Part shown: in pieces, positions 1 through 8,332 of the stretch | How positions within the stretch are numbered: the first letter of the stretch is position 1 | Layout of the letters: each line of letters starts with the position of its first letter | Assembly: GCA_963805505.1 (NCBI GenBank) | Contig: CAWDUP010000004.1 | Location: 434,001-498,000, forward strand | Direction: 5' to 3' | DNA length: 64,000 nt | DNA from: JANPBY01 sp963805505 | GTDB lineage: Bacteria > Actinomycetota > Actinomycetes > DATJPE01 | Translations under genes and position numbers: made by a program | Notes under the pieces: generated by a model | What the model was told of the DNA's origin: nothing | What the model saw: the letters and a program-made list of their open reading frames with translations, nothing else | Database searches by the model: none

Positions 1-314
1 GAGGGCTTGGGCTTGCGGCGACGCTTGGTGCGCCCCCCGCCGATGCCGCGCAACGCCGGTCGGACGTCGAGCAGATAGACCGCAGCGGCGACCACGCCGA
101 TCAGGCCGAGCAAGAAGGCGCCGAACGGGCCGAAGTAAAAGGTGAGCAAGGTCCCAACGCCGAGCAGGATGAGCCAGAACTGCTTGGTCTGCTTGTCCGC
201 AGCGACGTAGGCCTGGGCCGGTCTGATCGCAGCATCGATGAACGCGACGATCTCCATGACGAGCAGCGCCAGGTAGATCGCGAGCACGATCGTGCCCATG
301 TTCAGGAAGGTCAT
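1..314 (-). CDS. DUF2516 family membrane protein (C-terminus cut by window edge)
   Basis: Reading leftwards from ATG 314, the frame is open to the window edge (about 104 residues visible). It has a first membrane helix (about residues 6-22, LAIYLALLVMEIVAFID), a polar stretch AADKQTKQFW, a second hydrophobic region with GVGTLLTFYFGPFGAFLLG, and a basic tail rich in Arg/Lys (TKRRRKPKP). This layout is typical of the actinobacterial DUF2516 family, whose function is unknown. The start codon overlaps the asparaginase stop as ATGA, so it is probably translated by coupling as the last visible gene of the operon. The stop codon lies outside the window. Confidence 0.75.
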   Translation of the reverse strand, partial: MTFLNMGTIVLAIYLALLVMEIVAFIDAAIRPAQAYVAADKQTKQFWLILLGVGTLLTFYFGPFGAFLLGLIGVVAAAVYLLDVRPALRGIGGGRTKRRRKPKP

Positions 315-1285
315 GACGCCACAGGGGCCAGCGGGGGAAAAAGCGTCCGCACGGCGCGCACGCAGCCAACCGGCCGCCCACCGCCCAGGACGGTCTCTTC
401 CGCCTGTTCATCGAGGACGGGCGCGTCGACCCCCAACGCGCGCAACGCCGCAGCCATCACTGGGGGTCTGGCCCGGTGGCCGCCGTCCTCGATCTTCAGC
501 GCAACGGCGCGTCCGTCGCCCAGAGCAGCGGCATAGACCGCTTCAGCGCCGTCCTTGGCGACGAGCCCCGGAACTCCCTCGATGAGAGCAGTTACGTCGC
601 GACCCGGACCGCCGAGCCACTGTGGATGGGCGCGCACAGCGTCAAAGGTGCGCCGTTCCACCGTCCCTTCGCCGCCTCGCACCCAGCTCTGGAAGGCTCT
701 AGCCAGGCCGGTCAGGCTCATCCCGAAGATCGGCGCACCACAGCCGTCGATCCCCAACGGGGAGGAGGACTGTCCCGCGAGCTCCTCGATCACCGAACGG
801 AGCTGTCGCTGCAGCGGGTGCGATTGCTCGCGATAGGTCGTGACGTCCCACCCGTTGATCACGCACGTGGCCAGCATTGCCGCGTGCTTCCCGGAGCAAT
901 TCATCGCCAACGAGGTCGGCGCCTTGCCGGCCAGCTGCCAAGCGAGCTTGGCGTCCTCGCCCGCAGGTAGATCTGGCGGCGTCTGCAACGCGTCGACTCC
1001 GAGACCAACGCCCGCCAGGATCTCTTGGACGCCTTCGAGGTGGAACGCCTCACCCGAGTGGGACGCGCAAGCGAGGGCCAGCAGTCGGCCATCGAGCTCC
1101 AGCCCGGCCCGTAGCATCCCGATGGCCTGCAAGGGTTTGCTGCACGAGCGAGGGAAGATCGGCTCTTCCGGCAGGCCGACGGAGAAGGCCACCTCTCCGT
1201 CGGCATCCAGGGCGACCACCGAACCGCGGTGGGTCCCTTCGATGAATCCGGAGCGGACGACCTCCGCGACGACAGGCAGGTCCAT
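311..1285 (-). CDS. Asparaginase (Rhizobium-etli type, Asparaginase_II family)
   Basis: A 324-residue protein of the asparaginase II family (L-asparagine to aspartate plus ammonia, cytoplasmic), distinct from the E. coli AnsA/AnsB fold. Visible family landmarks are the Ser-x-x-Lys element RSCSKPLQ (S47/K50), the second serine cluster CASHSGEAFH (about 73-82), the Cys-x-x-Lys metal-site element MNCSGKHA (C130/K133) and GIDGCGAP near 180. In the characterised R. etli enzyme the corresponding Ser, Lys and Cys residues form the active and zinc sites. Its ATG directly follows the rsiG stop and its own stop overlaps the DUF2516 start, so it sits inside a tight four-gene operon. Glutaminase side activity cannot be judged from sequence. 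Confidence 0.85.
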   Translation of the reverse strand: MDLPVVAEVVRSGFIEGTHRGSVVALDADGEVAFSVGLPEEPIFPRSCSKPLQAIGMLRAGLELDGRLLALACASHSGEAFHLEGVQEILAGVGLGVDALQTPPDLPAGEDAKLAWQLAGKAPTSLAMNCSGKHAAMLATCVINGWDVTTYREQSHPLQRQLRSVIEELAGQSSSPLGIDGCGAPIFGMSLTGLARAFQSWVRGGEGTVERRTFDAVRAHPQWLGGPGRDVTALIEGVPGLVAKDGAEAVYAAALGDGRAVALKIEDGGHRARPPVMAAALRALGVDAPVLDEQAEETVLGGGRPVGCVRAVRTLFPPLAPVAS

Positions 1286-1831
1286 TCAGCCGGGAGTGAG
1301 CAGCGAGGAAACGTCGGCCTCGCCCTCGCGGTAACGACGGCCGATCTCGGAAGTGAGTACGTCCATCACCTGCTGGACCTGCCGCCGCAACTCACTGACG
1401 GTGCGCTCATGGACGGCCAGGGCCTGCAGCGAGGTCTCGAGTTCGCCGTCCGATCGAGCAGCAACGTCCGAGATCCCCACGTCGGAGACGATCTGCTCCA
1501 CCTTGCGCCGGTGATCGTCGACACGGGACGGTTCGACGGTCAGGAACCGCCCAGAGCCGTGGTCGGCCCGTGGACCGTCGGCCAGCACGCCGGCCAGCAT
1601 GTCGATGAGTGGGGCCCCACCAGTGGCTGTACGCCGGGCTTGCTCGGCCCGTACGAGGTCCATCCGGCCCTGCAGGAGCCGCCGGACGTAGGACAGGTCG
1701 GCCTCCTCCTGCTCAGCATCGTTGCGGAGCGCGCGAACGTCATCGAGCGGACGCTTGGTCAAGTCGGCGAGGAAGTCCTCCGCGAGCACGCGATCGATCC
1801 GCCGCCGTCCTCCGGGCATCGGTGTCGTCAT
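1286..1831 (-). CDS. rsiG: RsiG, c-di-GMP-binding anti-sigma factor (WhiG/FliA-type partner)
   Basis: A 181-residue, largely alpha-helical protein. It contains two complete copies of the pattern E(x3)S(x2)R(x3)Q(x3)D: E43-S47-R50-Q54-D58 and E142-S146-R149-Q153-D157. In Streptomyces RsiG these two motifs sit on the two helices of an antiparallel coiled coil, bind a c-di-GMP dimer and allow sequestration of sigma-WhiG. The two helices here (about 30-70 and 100-165) are separated by a Gly/Pro-containing linker, as expected. The start overlaps the upstream DUF849 stop (ATGA). No sigma factor gene is in the window, so the partner is inferred; it may control motility or differentiation genes elsewhere. 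Confidence 0.9.
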   Translation of the reverse strand: MTTPMPGGRRRIDRVLAEDFLADLTKRPLDDVRALRNDAEQEEADLSYVRRLLQGRMDLVRAEQARRTATGGAPLIDMLAGVLADGPRADHGSGRFLTVEPSRVDDHRRKVEQIVSDVGISDVAARSDGELETSLQALAVHERTVSELRRQVQQVMDVLTSEIGRRYREGEADVSSLLTPG

Positions 1832-2673
1832 GCAGCCACCCCCGTACGGTCCTTGGTGCCAAGTAGGTCACGTGCGTTCGTCGGTGTCATCGGCGGGCGC
1901 TGCGCAAGGGTCGCCAGTTCGGCCGCCCGCTGCACCAGCTGGGCGTTGTCACGAACGGGCTCGCCCCGGCGATACGTCAACGTGTCCTCCATACCGACTC
2001 GCAGGTGGCCACCAGCGGAAAGCGCCGCCAGCGCCACAGGCAGCGTAGAACGGCCTACCCCCGTCGCAGACCAGCTGGCGTCCGTGGGCAGCGCCTGGAC
2101 CGCCGCGACGAGCGCTGCCGCAGTGCCAGGCATGCCGCCCGGGACCCCCATGACCAGGTCACAGTGAACGTTACCGCCGTACGGAAGCCCCTCCTGGTCG
2201 AGCAGCCGATTCAGCGCCGCGACCTGACCGAGGTCGAACAGCTCGAACTCGGGCACGATCTCGCGAGCCTGGGTGAGCTGATAGAGCTCGACCATGAACG
2301 GCCACGGGTTCAAGAAGACGTCCGCGCCGAAGTTCACCGTGCCGCACGTCAACGAGCACGAGTCCGGGTCCGCGTCGAGCACTCGCAGCCGCGCGTCGTA
2401 GGGGTCGTGGACGCTACCTCCGGTGGACAACTGAACGATCAGCGAGGTCGTCTCCCGGAGGGCGGTCACCGTGTCGGTGAGGCGCGCGACATCCAGCGAA
2501 GGCTGGGCCTGTTCGTCACGGATGTGCACGTGAATCAACGCCGCCCCAGCCTGCTCGCAGGCCTTTGCGGTGGAGACGAGTTCCTCGAGGGTCACTGGCA
2601 GCGCCGGAGCATCGGCCTTGGCCGTCTCGGCGCCTGTCGGGGCGACCGTGATCAGAGTGCTCGACGACGACAT
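1828..2673 (-). CDS. DUF849 / beta-keto acid cleavage enzyme (BKACE) family protein
   Basis: A TIM-barrel protein of about 281 residues from the BKACE family. Members condense a beta-keto acid with acetyl-CoA to give acetoacetate and a CoA ester; the founding member is the 3-keto-5-aminohexanoate cleavage enzyme of lysine fermentation. Family hallmarks visible are the N-terminal strand ITVAPTGAE, the metal-binding HVHIRD near 50, STGGS near 85, a GNVHCDLVMGVPGG segment and the C-terminal VGMEDTL. The substrate cannot be read from sequence. I chose the ATG at 2673 (MSSSSTLITVAPTG); an in-frame ATG three codons upstream at 2682 is possible. It is the first gene of the operon leading to rsiG, asparaginase and DUF2516. 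Confidence 0.8.
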   Translation of the reverse strand: MSSSSTLITVAPTGAETAKADAPALPVTLEELVSTAKACEQAGAALIHVHIRDEQAQPSLDVARLTDTVTALRETTSLIVQLSTGGSVHDPYDARLRVLDADPDSCSLTCGTVNFGADVFLNPWPFMVELYQLTQAREIVPEFELFDLGQVAALNRLLDQEGLPYGGNVHCDLVMGVPGGMPGTAAALVAAVQALPTDASWSATGVGRSTLPVALAALSAGGHLRVGMEDTLTYRRGEPVRDNAQLVQRAAELATLAQRPPMTPTNARDLLGTKDRTGVAA

Positions 2674-2821
2674 GCCGCACATGGTGTCACGTTCACCCGG
2701 ATGGGGGTAAAGACGCCCCGACGACGGCGCTCAACGTAAGCGCCAATCCTGCCGATGGACACGTACAAGTGGTGCTGAGGGACGCACTGCTGCAGACGAG
2801 CGCGGGGAGGGAGGACCAGGC

Positions 2822-5445
2822 ATGCTCGACGGAGACCTCCTCACCAACCAGGTTGAGCAGGTGCTCCTCGACCTCGGCGCGGCGCAGTCGACGGGCTGTC
2901 TCACGGTTATCGACGCAGCCGCCGAGGAGGCCGAGGTCTACCTCAAGGAGGGCCTGGTCTACTCCGTCTACGTCCCTGGTCGGCGCCCGCTCCTGGGACA
3001 CCGTCTGGTCTCCTCCGGTGACCTGGCTCCCGAAGCGCTTGCGGAGACCCTGGAGATCCAGCGCACCGAGCTGCACGGCTTCCGCCTGGGCGAGCTGCTG
3101 GTGCACCTCGGCTACGTGGACCGCTCCGCTGTCGAGAGCTTCGTCTCCGAACAGCTGATCGATATGATCGGCGACCTGCTCGGCTGGCACGTCGACTCGT
3201 GGCGCTTTCGCAAGAACCGCAAGGCCCGTCAGGACATGGCGCCCCCGACCAGCGTCCCGGACGTGCTCAACCAGGTGCGTCAGCGCCGCCAGCGTTGGGC
3301 CACCCTGCGCCGGGAGATGGGTGGGCCTCATGGCGTTCCCCTCCTGTCATCTGGCGGCGTGGACACCTCAGACGTCGTCCTCGGGCCCGGCGAGTGGTCA
3401 CTGTTGTGTCGGGTCGACGGGGAGAGATCCACCGAGGACCTCGCCATCGACGCCGGTTTCACCGTGTACGAGGCCGCCGAGCTGGTTGCCTCGCTCGTTC
3501 GTGCCGGGCTCGTCGATGTCGAGCGGACCGACGGTTCCTCAGACGTAGACGCTGACGACCCCACGGACCCGACGTCCACGGCATCCTCGGGCAGCGGCTG
3601 GGACGACCTGCCGGAGCCGACCGCCGCCGAGATCGCCGCGTCCGTGGCCAAGGTGACCGATCACCTCGAGCGGATGTACGACTCTCCGTCCGCCTCTCAC
3701 GACGGGGTCGCGGCGGAGGACGACGATCAGCCGGATCCGGCGGCACCCGCCGGCTGGCAGGATCACGTCGCCTGGGTCGAGCAGCAGAGGCAGGTCGCGC
3801 TCGAGGAGGCCAAAGCTGCCCGCGCTGAGGCCGAGGCCATGGCCCAGGAGATGCGGCAGGAGAAGGAGCGGCGCAACCTGGACCGTGATCGGCGGCGCCG
3901 TGAGGCCGAGGAAGTCGCCCGGACGGTCGAGGAAGCCAGGCAGAAGGAACTGGACCGAATCCAGAACGAGCGTTCCAAGGAGCAGCGCAAGAAGGAGCGC
4001 AAGGAGGCCAAAGCCGTCGAGGCAGCAGCCTGGGAGGAACACGCCGCCTGGGCCCTGGCGCAGCGGCCAGCCGCCGAGATTGAGGCCTACGCCGAAGAGT
4101 CCGCCAGAGTGGCGGCGCTGCGCGCCGAGGCTGAGATCGCGGCCTGGGAGGAGCACGAAGCCCGATTGGCCGTCGAGCGGGCCGCGGCCGAGGAAGCCGC
4201 CTACGCCGAGCACGCGATCAGACTGGCTGCGCAGCTGGCCGCCGCCGAGGAGGAGGCCTGGGGTCACCATGTGCTGCATCTGGCCGCCGAACGAGCGGCC
4301 GTCGAGCCCGAGGCTTGGCTGGCGCATGCCGCCTGGCTGAACGAGGAACGCGCCAGCGTTGAAGAGCAAGCGTGGGAAGACCATCTCACCTGGGTCGAAG
4401 GCCAGCTCGCCCTTGAAGCCGAGCGCGTCGCAGCAGAGGAGGCGGCCGAACTCGCCAGGATCGAAGCCGAAGAAGCCGCCGCCGAACTCGCCAGGATCGA
4501 AGCCGAAGCCGCCCGCGCCGAAGCCGAACGCCTCGAAGCCGAAGAAGCCGCCCGCGCCGAAGCCGAACGCCTCGAAGCCGAAGAAGCCGCCCGCGCCGAA
4601 GACCGAACGCCTCGAAGCCGAAGAAGCCGCCCGCGCCGAAGACCGAACGCCTCGAAGCCGAAGAAGCCGCCCGCGCCGAGACCGAACGCCTCGAAGCCGA
4701 AGAAGCCGCCCGCGCCGAGACCGAACGCCTCGAAGCCGAAGAAGCCGCCCGCGCCGAGACCGAACGCCTCGAAGCCGAAGAAGCCGCCCGCGCCGAGACC
4801 GAACGCCTCGAAGCCGAAGAAGCCGCCCGCGCCGAGACCGAACGCCTCGAAGCCGAAGAAGCCGCCCGCGCCGAGACCGAACGCCTCGAAGCCGAAGAAG
4901 CCGCCCGCGCCGAGACCGAACGCCTCGAAGCCGAAGAAGCCGCCCGCGCCGAGACCGAACGCCTCGAAGCCGAAGAAGCCGCCCGCGCCGACGAGGAGCC
5001 GACCCTGGTCGCGGATCCGCTCGAGGTCCCCGAGCTACCGGCGGACGCACCCGAAGCGCCGTCGATCGATCCCCCCGACGCGTCGCTGAGCACCCAGATG
5101 GTCATGCCGCTCATCAAGGAGGTCGACGCCAGCTCGGCTTCCTGGGAGTCGATCGCCTCGCCAACGGCCATCTTGCGCGGACTGTCGTCCGAGGCGCCCG
5201 CCCCGCGGGCCACCCCAGCTGAGGACGATCCCGACGCGGGGTCGACGCTGGACGAACGTCCTGAACCGATCGTGGATCGATCGATGACCGACACGGCATC
5301 CCTGCTGCGCGAGCTCTCCGGACTCTTCCACTCAGACGACCCGGAGCCCGCCAGGCCGGCACCCACAGCACCGAAACCACCCCCGCCAGCCGCCAAGGCG
5401 AATCCGCCGAAGAAGAAGAAGGGGCTGTTCGGCCGGGGCGGTTGA
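2822..5445 (+). CDS. DUF4388 (PATAN-like) protein with nested coiled-coil repeats; two +1 frame breaks
   Basis: The N-terminal 190 residues or so form a DUF4388/PATAN-type domain (MLDGDLLTNQVEQVLLDL, later LLGHRLVSSGDLAPEAL and LGELLVHLGYVD), a family linked to bacterial signalling. A long charged coiled coil follows from about residue 310. It holds six 19-residue units ending in Trp or Tyr and then twelve 13-residue units of consensus ETERLEAEEAARA. A gap-free frame from 2822 would end at 5089 with a Lys/Pro-rich tail. The two repeat junctions at about 4597 and 4637 each carry one extra base (GAAGACC where neighbours have GAAGCC or GAGACC). Correcting both restores one frame to 5445, giving about 873 residues ending in KKKKGLFGRGG. 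Good ribosome-binding site GGGAGGGAGG before ATG 2822. Function unknown; heliorhodopsin follows in the same orientation. Confidence 0.8.
4034..4375 (+). repeat. Six tandem 57-bp units encoding 19-residue W/Y-capped coiled-coil repeats
   Basis: Within the DUF4388 gene the protein repeats every 19 residues, for example EEHEARLAVERAAAEEAAY, AEHAIRLAAQLAAAEEEAW and GHHVLHLAAERAAVEPEAW. The pattern is roughly x-E/A-H-x-x-x-L-A-x-x-x-A-x-x-E-x-x-A-W/Y. Six consecutive units fit exactly and a degenerate seventh (EDHLTW) follows. The DNA copies are diverged, so this array is older than the 39-bp array downstream. Confidence 0.8.
4529..4989 (+). repeat. Twelve near-identical 39-bp tandem repeats (13 residues each)
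   Basis: The core CGCCTCGAAGCCGAAGAAGC recurs at 4529, 4568, 4608, 4648, 4687, 4726, 4765, 4804, 4843, 4882, 4921 and 4960. The spacing is 39 bp except for two 40-bp steps (4568 to 4608, 4608 to 4648). The units encode LEAEEAARA-type coiled coil. All reading frames across the array lack stops, which creates spurious long open frames on both strands. The near identity implies recent expansion or active homogenisation. Confidence 0.92.
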
Positions 5446-5544
5446 CCGCCCGTGCGCAGTCCGATCTCGGTCATCGAGGCTGACTCGCTGAACTGAGCCG
5501 TCTCTCGAGATGCCTGAGTGCGCTTCCCGACCTAGGTTCGAGAG

Positions 5545-6342
5545 ATGAGCCACGCCACTTCACCGATCCAGGAAGCAGACGTCGCGACTTCGCTCGACGG
5601 GAGGTTCCGCCGCCTGCGGACGTACAACATCGTCATGGGCGGTCTGCACGGGCTGCAGGGCATTGCGGTTCTCGTATTGGCCACGGCCTTCGCCCTGCCG
5701 GTCACGGGGACGTTCTTGGCCGGTCCCCCAGGGTCTGCGGCTGAGCCCCCTGTGACCCTGTTCTCGATCAACGTCGCGTGGGGGGTCGCGCTGTTCTTGT
5801 TCCTCTCCGCAGCAGCGCACGCGATCATCTCCTCGGGCGTGTACTTCCCGCGCTACCGTGCCCAGCTGCTGGCGCAGCGCAACGACGCTCGCTGGATCGA
5901 GTACGCACTCAGCTCGTCGATCATGATCGTGCTGATCGCCGAGCTCACCGGAATCACAGACGTCGCGGCACTTTTGGCGCTTTTCGGCGTCAACGTCTCG
6001 ATGATCTTGTTCGGGCTGCTACAGGAGAAGTATCAGACACCTGGGGACGGCGGCATGCTGCCGTTCTGGCTCGGCTGCATCGCCGGAGTCGTACCTTGGC
6101 TGGCCATCGGCATCTACCTCACGACGCCAGGCAGTTCCTCGACGCCACCGGGATTCGTTTTCGCGATCTTCGTGTCCCTGTTCATCTTCTTCAACTGCTT
6201 CGCCGTCAACCAGTGGTTGCAATACCGCCAGGTCGGGAAGTGGCGCGACTACCTGTTCGGCGAGTCGGTCTACGTCGCCTTGAGCTTGGTCGCGAAGTCA
6301 CTGCTGGCCTGGCAGGTCTTCGCAGGCACCCTCGCCTCTTGA
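5545..6342 (+). CDS. Heliorhodopsin
   Basis: A 265-residue seven-helix membrane protein with the hallmarks of heliorhodopsin, the retinal-binding family with inverted topology relative to type 1 and 2 rhodopsins. TM7 carries the retinal Schiff-base lysine in SLVAKSLLAWQ (K251), with S247 four residues before it as in the founding protein. TM3 has RWIEYALSSS, where E119 corresponds to the counterion. H35 (GLHGLQ) and H92 (AAAHAI) match the two family histidines. NVSMILFGLLQEKY around 150-163 is another family signature. Heliorhodopsins generally do not pump ions and their physiological role is still debated. No retinal-synthesis gene is in the window. It lies 99 bp downstream of the DUF4388 gene and is otherwise monocistronic. 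Confidence 0.93.
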   Translation: MSHATSPIQEADVATSLDGRFRRLRTYNIVMGGLHGLQGIAVLVLATAFALPVTGTFLAGPPGSAAEPPVTLFSINVAWGVALFLFLSAAAHAIISSGVYFPRYRAQLLAQRNDARWIEYALSSSIMIVLIAELTGITDVAALLALFGVNVSMILFGLLQEKYQTPGDGGMLPFWLGCIAGVVPWLAIGIYLTTPGSSSTPPGFVFAIFVSLFIFFNCFAVNQWLQYRQVGKWRDYLFGESVYVALSLVAKSLLAWQVFAGTLAS

Positions 6343-6375
6343 CTCGCCGAGTCCACTCCCTCGGCACCTGCGCGA

Positions 6376-7389
6376 TCAGGGGGTGACCACAACCTCTTGC
6401 GCAGCGGCCACCCCGTCGACGGTCAGCGTGTCAGCGACTGGCACGTTGCGTTTGATCACGGCAAGCGCGACCGGGCCAAGCTCGTGATGGCGCACGGAGG
6501 TCGTGACGTGGCCGACGGCCCGGTCGGCCAGCCGTACTTCCGCTCCATGGCCCGGCAGCTGGACCTCTGAGCCATCCAGGTGCAGCAGGACCAGGCGGCG
6601 CGGTGGCTTGCCCAGATTGTGAACGCGGGCCACTGTCTCCTGACCTCGGTAGCACCCCTTCTGCAGGTGCACCGCGGTGCGGAGCCAATCCACTTCGTGC
6701 GGGATCGTGCGGTGGTCGGTCTCGAATCCGAGCCGAGGGCGGCGCGCCTCGACGCGGAGGGCTTCGAACGCCCACAGGCCGGTCGCTGATTCAGCGGTTG
6801 CCATGACTTCCTCGAGCTCGGCGCGCGGGACGAGCACCTCCCGGACCTGCCAAAGGCCCTCCGCTGGATGGCTGCCAGACCCGGAGTAGGACGTCGATCC
6901 CGCCCTCACGGCCGGCCAGGGGTCGGTCCACGAGGGCGGTCCGGCCGGCGGCGGCGAGAGCGAGCTCACCGGCTCAGCGGCGACGGCCCACTCGCTCGTG
7001 ACATCGACGACCTCTACGCGGAGCATGAAGCGCATCCGGTCGAGCCAACCGAGCAGATCAGCTGTGGTCCCGGGCTCAACGGTGATCCAGCACGTCGTGC
7101 CGTCGTCGACGAGGTGGAGCGCATGTTCGATATGCCCCTTGGGGGACAACACCAACGTCTCTGTCGAGTCACCTGGCTCGAGATCCTCGAGCTGCTGGGT
7201 GGTCAGTGAGTGCAGCCACGAAAGACGGTCCGGCCCGTCGACTCGCAGGACTCCTCGGTGCGAAAGGTCGACCAGGCCACGCCCGGCCAGCCAGGCCCGC
7301 TGCTCCGCAACAGGATCGCCGTAGTGCCAGGGCGCACCTGCGTCCGGTCCTGCCTCGACGGGCACCGCCGTACGGCTGCTGACCCTCAT
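6376..7389 (-). CDS. ygfZ: YgfZ/GcvT-like folate-binding protein
   Basis: A 337-residue protein of the YgfZ family (GcvT-like fold), which supports iron-sulfur cluster assembly or repair in a folate-dependent way. The diagnostic YgfZ motif K-G-C-Y-x-G-Q-E appears as LQKGCYRGQETVARV, preceded by PHEVDWLRTAVHL; the protein ends in a beta-barrel region. The cysteine in this motif is the conserved reactive residue. I chose ATG 7389 (MRVSSRTAVPVEAG) because it overlaps the Fur stop as ATGA; longer starts would run into the fur gene. Co-operonic with a Fur regulator and nitrobindin, which suggests an iron or nitrosative-stress link. Confidence 0.88.
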   Translation of the reverse strand: MRVSSRTAVPVEAGPDAGAPWHYGDPVAEQRAWLAGRGLVDLSHRGVLRVDGPDRLSWLHSLTTQQLEDLEPGDSTETLVLSPKGHIEHALHLVDDGTTCWITVEPGTTADLLGWLDRMRFMLRVEVVDVTSEWAVAAEPVSSLSPPPAGPPSWTDPWPAVRAGSTSYSGSGSHPAEGLWQVREVLVPRAELEEVMATAESATGLWAFEALRVEARRPRLGFETDHRTIPHEVDWLRTAVHLQKGCYRGQETVARVHNLGKPPRRLVLLHLDGSEVQLPGHGAEVRLADRAVGHVTTSVRHHELGPVALAVIKRNVPVADTLTVDGVAAAQEVVVTP

Positions 7390-7826
7390 GACGTCGCGCA
7401 GTCGGCGCAGGTGCCATAGATCGCGAAATGCTCCATGTCCGTGGAGAACGCGTATTGCTCGCGGAGACTTCCCACCAGCCCATCTGCGAGACCGACCTCG
7501 GCCTCCACCACCTCTCCACAACCGTGGCAGACCAGATGTAGGTGAGCGGCATGCTCGGCGGGGTGCCAGGTGGGGGATCCGGCGCCGAGGTGCGCGTGGC
7601 GCACGAGGCCGAGCTCCTCGAGCAGCTCGAGGGTGCGGTAGACGGTCGAGATGTTGACTCCGTCCGCAACACCGCGGACGGCCGTCAGGACCTCATCCGG
7701 CGTGGCATGACCGAGGTTGTGCACCGCGTCCAGCACCAGCTGGCGTTGCGGCGTCATGCGAAAACCGCGGTCCTTCAGCTGCGCCCGCAGCTCGGCCGCT
7801 GACCCGTGGGGATCCTGCTCGGTCAC
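7386..7826 (-). CDS. Fur-family metal-dependent regulator
   Basis: A 146-residue Fur-superfamily repressor. The winged helix is at the N-terminus (RMTPQRQLVLDAV, then ISTVYRTLELLEELGLV), followed by the dimerisation and metal domain with HAAHLHLVCHGCGEVVEAE and the C-terminal CADC. The two Cys-x-x-Cys pairs form the structural zinc site and the His cluster is a metal site. Whether it senses iron, zinc or peroxide cannot be decided; the two-CxxC layout also fits Zur. It starts with GTG overlapping the nitrobindin stop (GTGA) and its stop overlaps ygfZ (ATGA), so the three genes are translationally coupled. Confidence 0.88.
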   Translation of the reverse strand: MTEQDPHGSAAELRAQLKDRGFRMTPQRQLVLDAVHNLGHATPDEVLTAVRGVADGVNISTVYRTLELLEELGLVRHAHLGAGSPTWHPAEHAAHLHLVCHGCGEVVEAEVGLADGLVGSLREQYAFSTDMEHFAIYGTCADCATS

Positions 7827-8314
7827 CCGACCCGCTTGAGTCGAGCCGAGATGTGCGGCTGGATCGGCTGCCCGACGGCGGCCATGTCGAACGCCCAGGC
7901 GAGGTCGCCCTCGACCAACCCGTAGAGCCGGTGCCCGGCGCTGTAGTCCTTCGCCGTCGTCGTCCGCGCCACCACGTCGGTCCGCAGCTCGATCCTTGGG
8001 CCTTCAGCCGTACCGATCCAGATCTCCGAGAACCCGGTCGGGTGGGACAGCGTCACCTCCAGCGTGCCATCCTCCTGCGGTCGCCAGAATCCAGTCTCGG
8101 TAGCCAGCGGTCGGACGAACCCACCGTCGTCGTCGAGCAGCCAGGCTCGACTCGAGTACCGCAAGAACGGGCGACCGTCATGCTCGAAGTGCACCTCCTG
8201 GCCGAAGCGGAACTCTTCGATCGTCGGATAGCCGCCGACGCCTGCCCCTGCCCAGCTACCGATCAGCCAGGCCACGGGCACCAGGACCGGGGGAAGATCG
8301 TCAGTCAGCTCCAC
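7823..8314 (-). CDS. Nitrobindin-type heme protein (FABP-like, peroxynitrite isomerase family)
   Basis: A 163-residue beta-barrel of the nitrobindin/THAP4-like family (DUF1794). Landmarks are the GxWxGxG signature LIGSWAGAGVGGYP near the start, the FRFGQEVHFEHDG strand, SAGHRLYGLVEGDL, and C-terminal QPHISARLKRV, whose histidine is the proximal heme ligand in the family. Mycobacterial and plant members bind ferric heme and isomerise peroxynitrite to nitrate. Starts at GTG 8314. First of the coupled set nitrobindin-fur-ygfZ, which would place heme, metal sensing and Fe-S repair together. Confidence 0.87.
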   Translation of the reverse strand: MELTDDLPPVLVPVAWLIGSWAGAGVGGYPTIEEFRFGQEVHFEHDGRPFLRYSSRAWLLDDDGGFVRPLATETGFWRPQEDGTLEVTLSHPTGFSEIWIGTAEGPRIELRTDVVARTTTAKDYSAGHRLYGLVEGDLAWAFDMAAVGQPIQPHISARLKRVG

Positions 8315-8332
8315 GTCGACACCTCCACGTCG

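Noticed and set aside
4359..5222. Separate gene in the middle frame of the repeat array
   Set aside because: RTPRSRRSR-type translation is an out-of-frame reading of the coiled-coil repeat; the true frame is restored by correcting two single bases.
3539..5474. Long open frames on the minus strand opposite the DUF4388 gene
   Set aside because: They arise because the 39-bp GC-rich repeat lacks stop codons in all frames; composition is repetitive Arg/Gly/Ser with no family match.
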